From positions 31,155,932-31,219,931 of the forward strand of contig NC_087064.1 in NCBI RefSeq assembly GCF_963678635.1: a DNA stretch of 64,000 bases, given 5' to 3'. A program made the translations under genes and the position numbers. Position 1 is the stretch's first letter, and each line of letters opens with the position of its first letter. Of the stretch, positions 62,930-64,000 are shown piece after piece. Source of the DNA: Symsagittifera roscoffensis (taxonomy: Eukaryota; Xenacoelomorpha; Acoela; Convolutidae). The notes beneath the pieces were generated by a model that had not been told where the DNA came from, searched no databases, and saw only the letters and a program-made list of their open reading frames with translations.

Positions 62930-64000
62930 GAAATTGTCGGTCAATTTATTGTCTGCTTATCTATTTTTGGCTCATTTCTTACATATTGGAATCGTTTTTT
63001 TCTTGCTGCGCGAGTTTTTTTAATTTTCGTTTTTAGTGTTTCATTTACTTCTACAATTTGTAATTTTACCTTGACTTCGTGTTTTTTTTTCTTTCTTCGT
63101 TTTTTTTTGTTTTGCTAAAAACAGTTACTCTGCCCAAACTATTTCGGTTGTTTTTGATTGGCCTAATGACCTTCTTTTGGGTCGTTTCAAGATGGTTGTA
63201 TGTTGAACAATTGTTTTTTTTTTCATTATGGAAAAAATTGATTGGAAAAAGGATAGTTTTTTTAAAAAACTTCTACTGATTTTTAAAACGAATATCAATT
63301 ACAAGACCGTCTACTCCCCTGGGTGCCTGTATTTTTCCCTATAGTCTCTTTTTACTTGACTCCTCTGTCTAGAGCCTTCAAAAACTCTGAGGGAGAATTT
63401 TTGAAAAATACTTTCTCGAAAACTATCACCCTCAATTCTGAGTTTTCGATTTCAAAGAATAGAACGATTCTGAAAAACTCCCTGCGTGAGCGGCTACATC
63501 CAAATTTTTTTACACAGAAAGTCATGGCTCTCGTCAAGTTTTTGGTTTTTGATTTTTGTGAATTTTTTTGACTTTTTTTTTCGAAAAGGAACCTCTCAAA
63601 TCTGATATTGTTGGTTCAATGGAATCTCGCCTTCCTTAGTAGCCACTCACAAATTTTTTTTGCAAAAATTATCGCCCTCGGAAAAACCACATTTTCGATT
63701 TTTTGATCGTTTTTTTTGTTATTCTCAAAAACTGCCCTGCCATATCTGAAATGTTGGGTTTAATTTTAAAAAAAACAGGTTGCGGGAAGCCCATTTGTTC
63801 GCTCGATTTTACCAAACTATTCAGACACAAAAAGTCATGGCCCTCGGTAAAATCAAAATTTTGATTTTTTGACTGTTTTCTTTTAAAAGTTTTTGTCTTT
63901 TCTCGAGTCTAGAATTTTTGACCGTTTAATAATGTTTTTTTTTAATTTTCCAAAAATTTACATAATCGAATCTGAGCTGAAGAGTTTAATTGAAAGAATC
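62930..64000 (+). repeat. repeat B with leader segment, runs off the window
   Basis: Aligned with 51060-52150: leader blocks at 62945-63200, then ~190-bp units from about 63310 to the end, with CTCTCAAATCTGATAT, GGTTCAATGGA and AATTTTTT blocks. The tRNA-like head and left hairpin present at 50.8-51.0 kb are missing here. Confidence 0.55.

Overview
The window is AT-rich animal DNA. The one host gene that can be read with confidence encodes a protein 4.1 (band 4.1/coracle type) FERM protein, a family confined to animals, and it has a canonical GT-AG intron. The species cannot be named from sequence. An intact CR1/L2-like LINE with a 2A ribosome-skipping motif, a type reported mostly from marine invertebrates, fits an invertebrate. 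Most of the window is transposable elements and their relics.

Layout. 0.25-6.3 kb: a structurally intact non-LTR retrotransposon on +, with an SGNH-esterase ORF1 and an ORF2 carrying signal/2A, AP endonuclease and reverse transcriptase. 6.4-10.4 kb: two families of diverged tandem-unit repeats, a foldback element and two tRNA-like relics. 11.7-18.1 kb: an unrecognised open frame, then the protein 4.1 gene. That gene has one 5.1 kb coding exon with a large internal duplication and a short last exon that supplies an unusual C-terminus. 19.18-37.67 kb: an 18.5 kb LTR retrotransposon of Ty3 type on the minus strand, with 367-379 bp LTRs and a 4-bp target duplication. It carries gag (capsid, zinc knuckle, RS-rich tail), protease, RT, RNase H and integrase. 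A further 7-8 kb at the 3' side holds Pro-rich, membrane, Env-like and unrecognised ORFs. The element is decayed by frameshifts and stops.

27.22-49.55 kb: an 11,168-bp segment lies twice in direct tandem at roughly 99.9% identity. It holds the 5' half of the LTR element, its 5' LTR and about 0.7 kb of flank. The two copies differ at about ten sites, two of which are gag stop codons present only in the left copy. 49.6-64 kb is a dense mosaic: hairpin-ended non-autonomous elements, a tRNA-like head, tandem-unit repeats, a LINE relic split by a 986-bp TIR element with a TTA duplication, a long inverted-repeat element with a 42-bp minisatellite, three copies of a palindrome-rich MITE-like family, and two candidate host exons near 60.7 and 61.2 kb.

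How the parts relate. The LINE is the only element here that looks able to move. The LTR element resembles a decayed endogenous-retrovirus-like (Gag-Pol-Env) unit with extra genes. The protein 4.1 gene is the only complete host gene visible and is flanked on both sides by repeats. No rRNA gene, intact tRNA gene or CRISPR array was seen.
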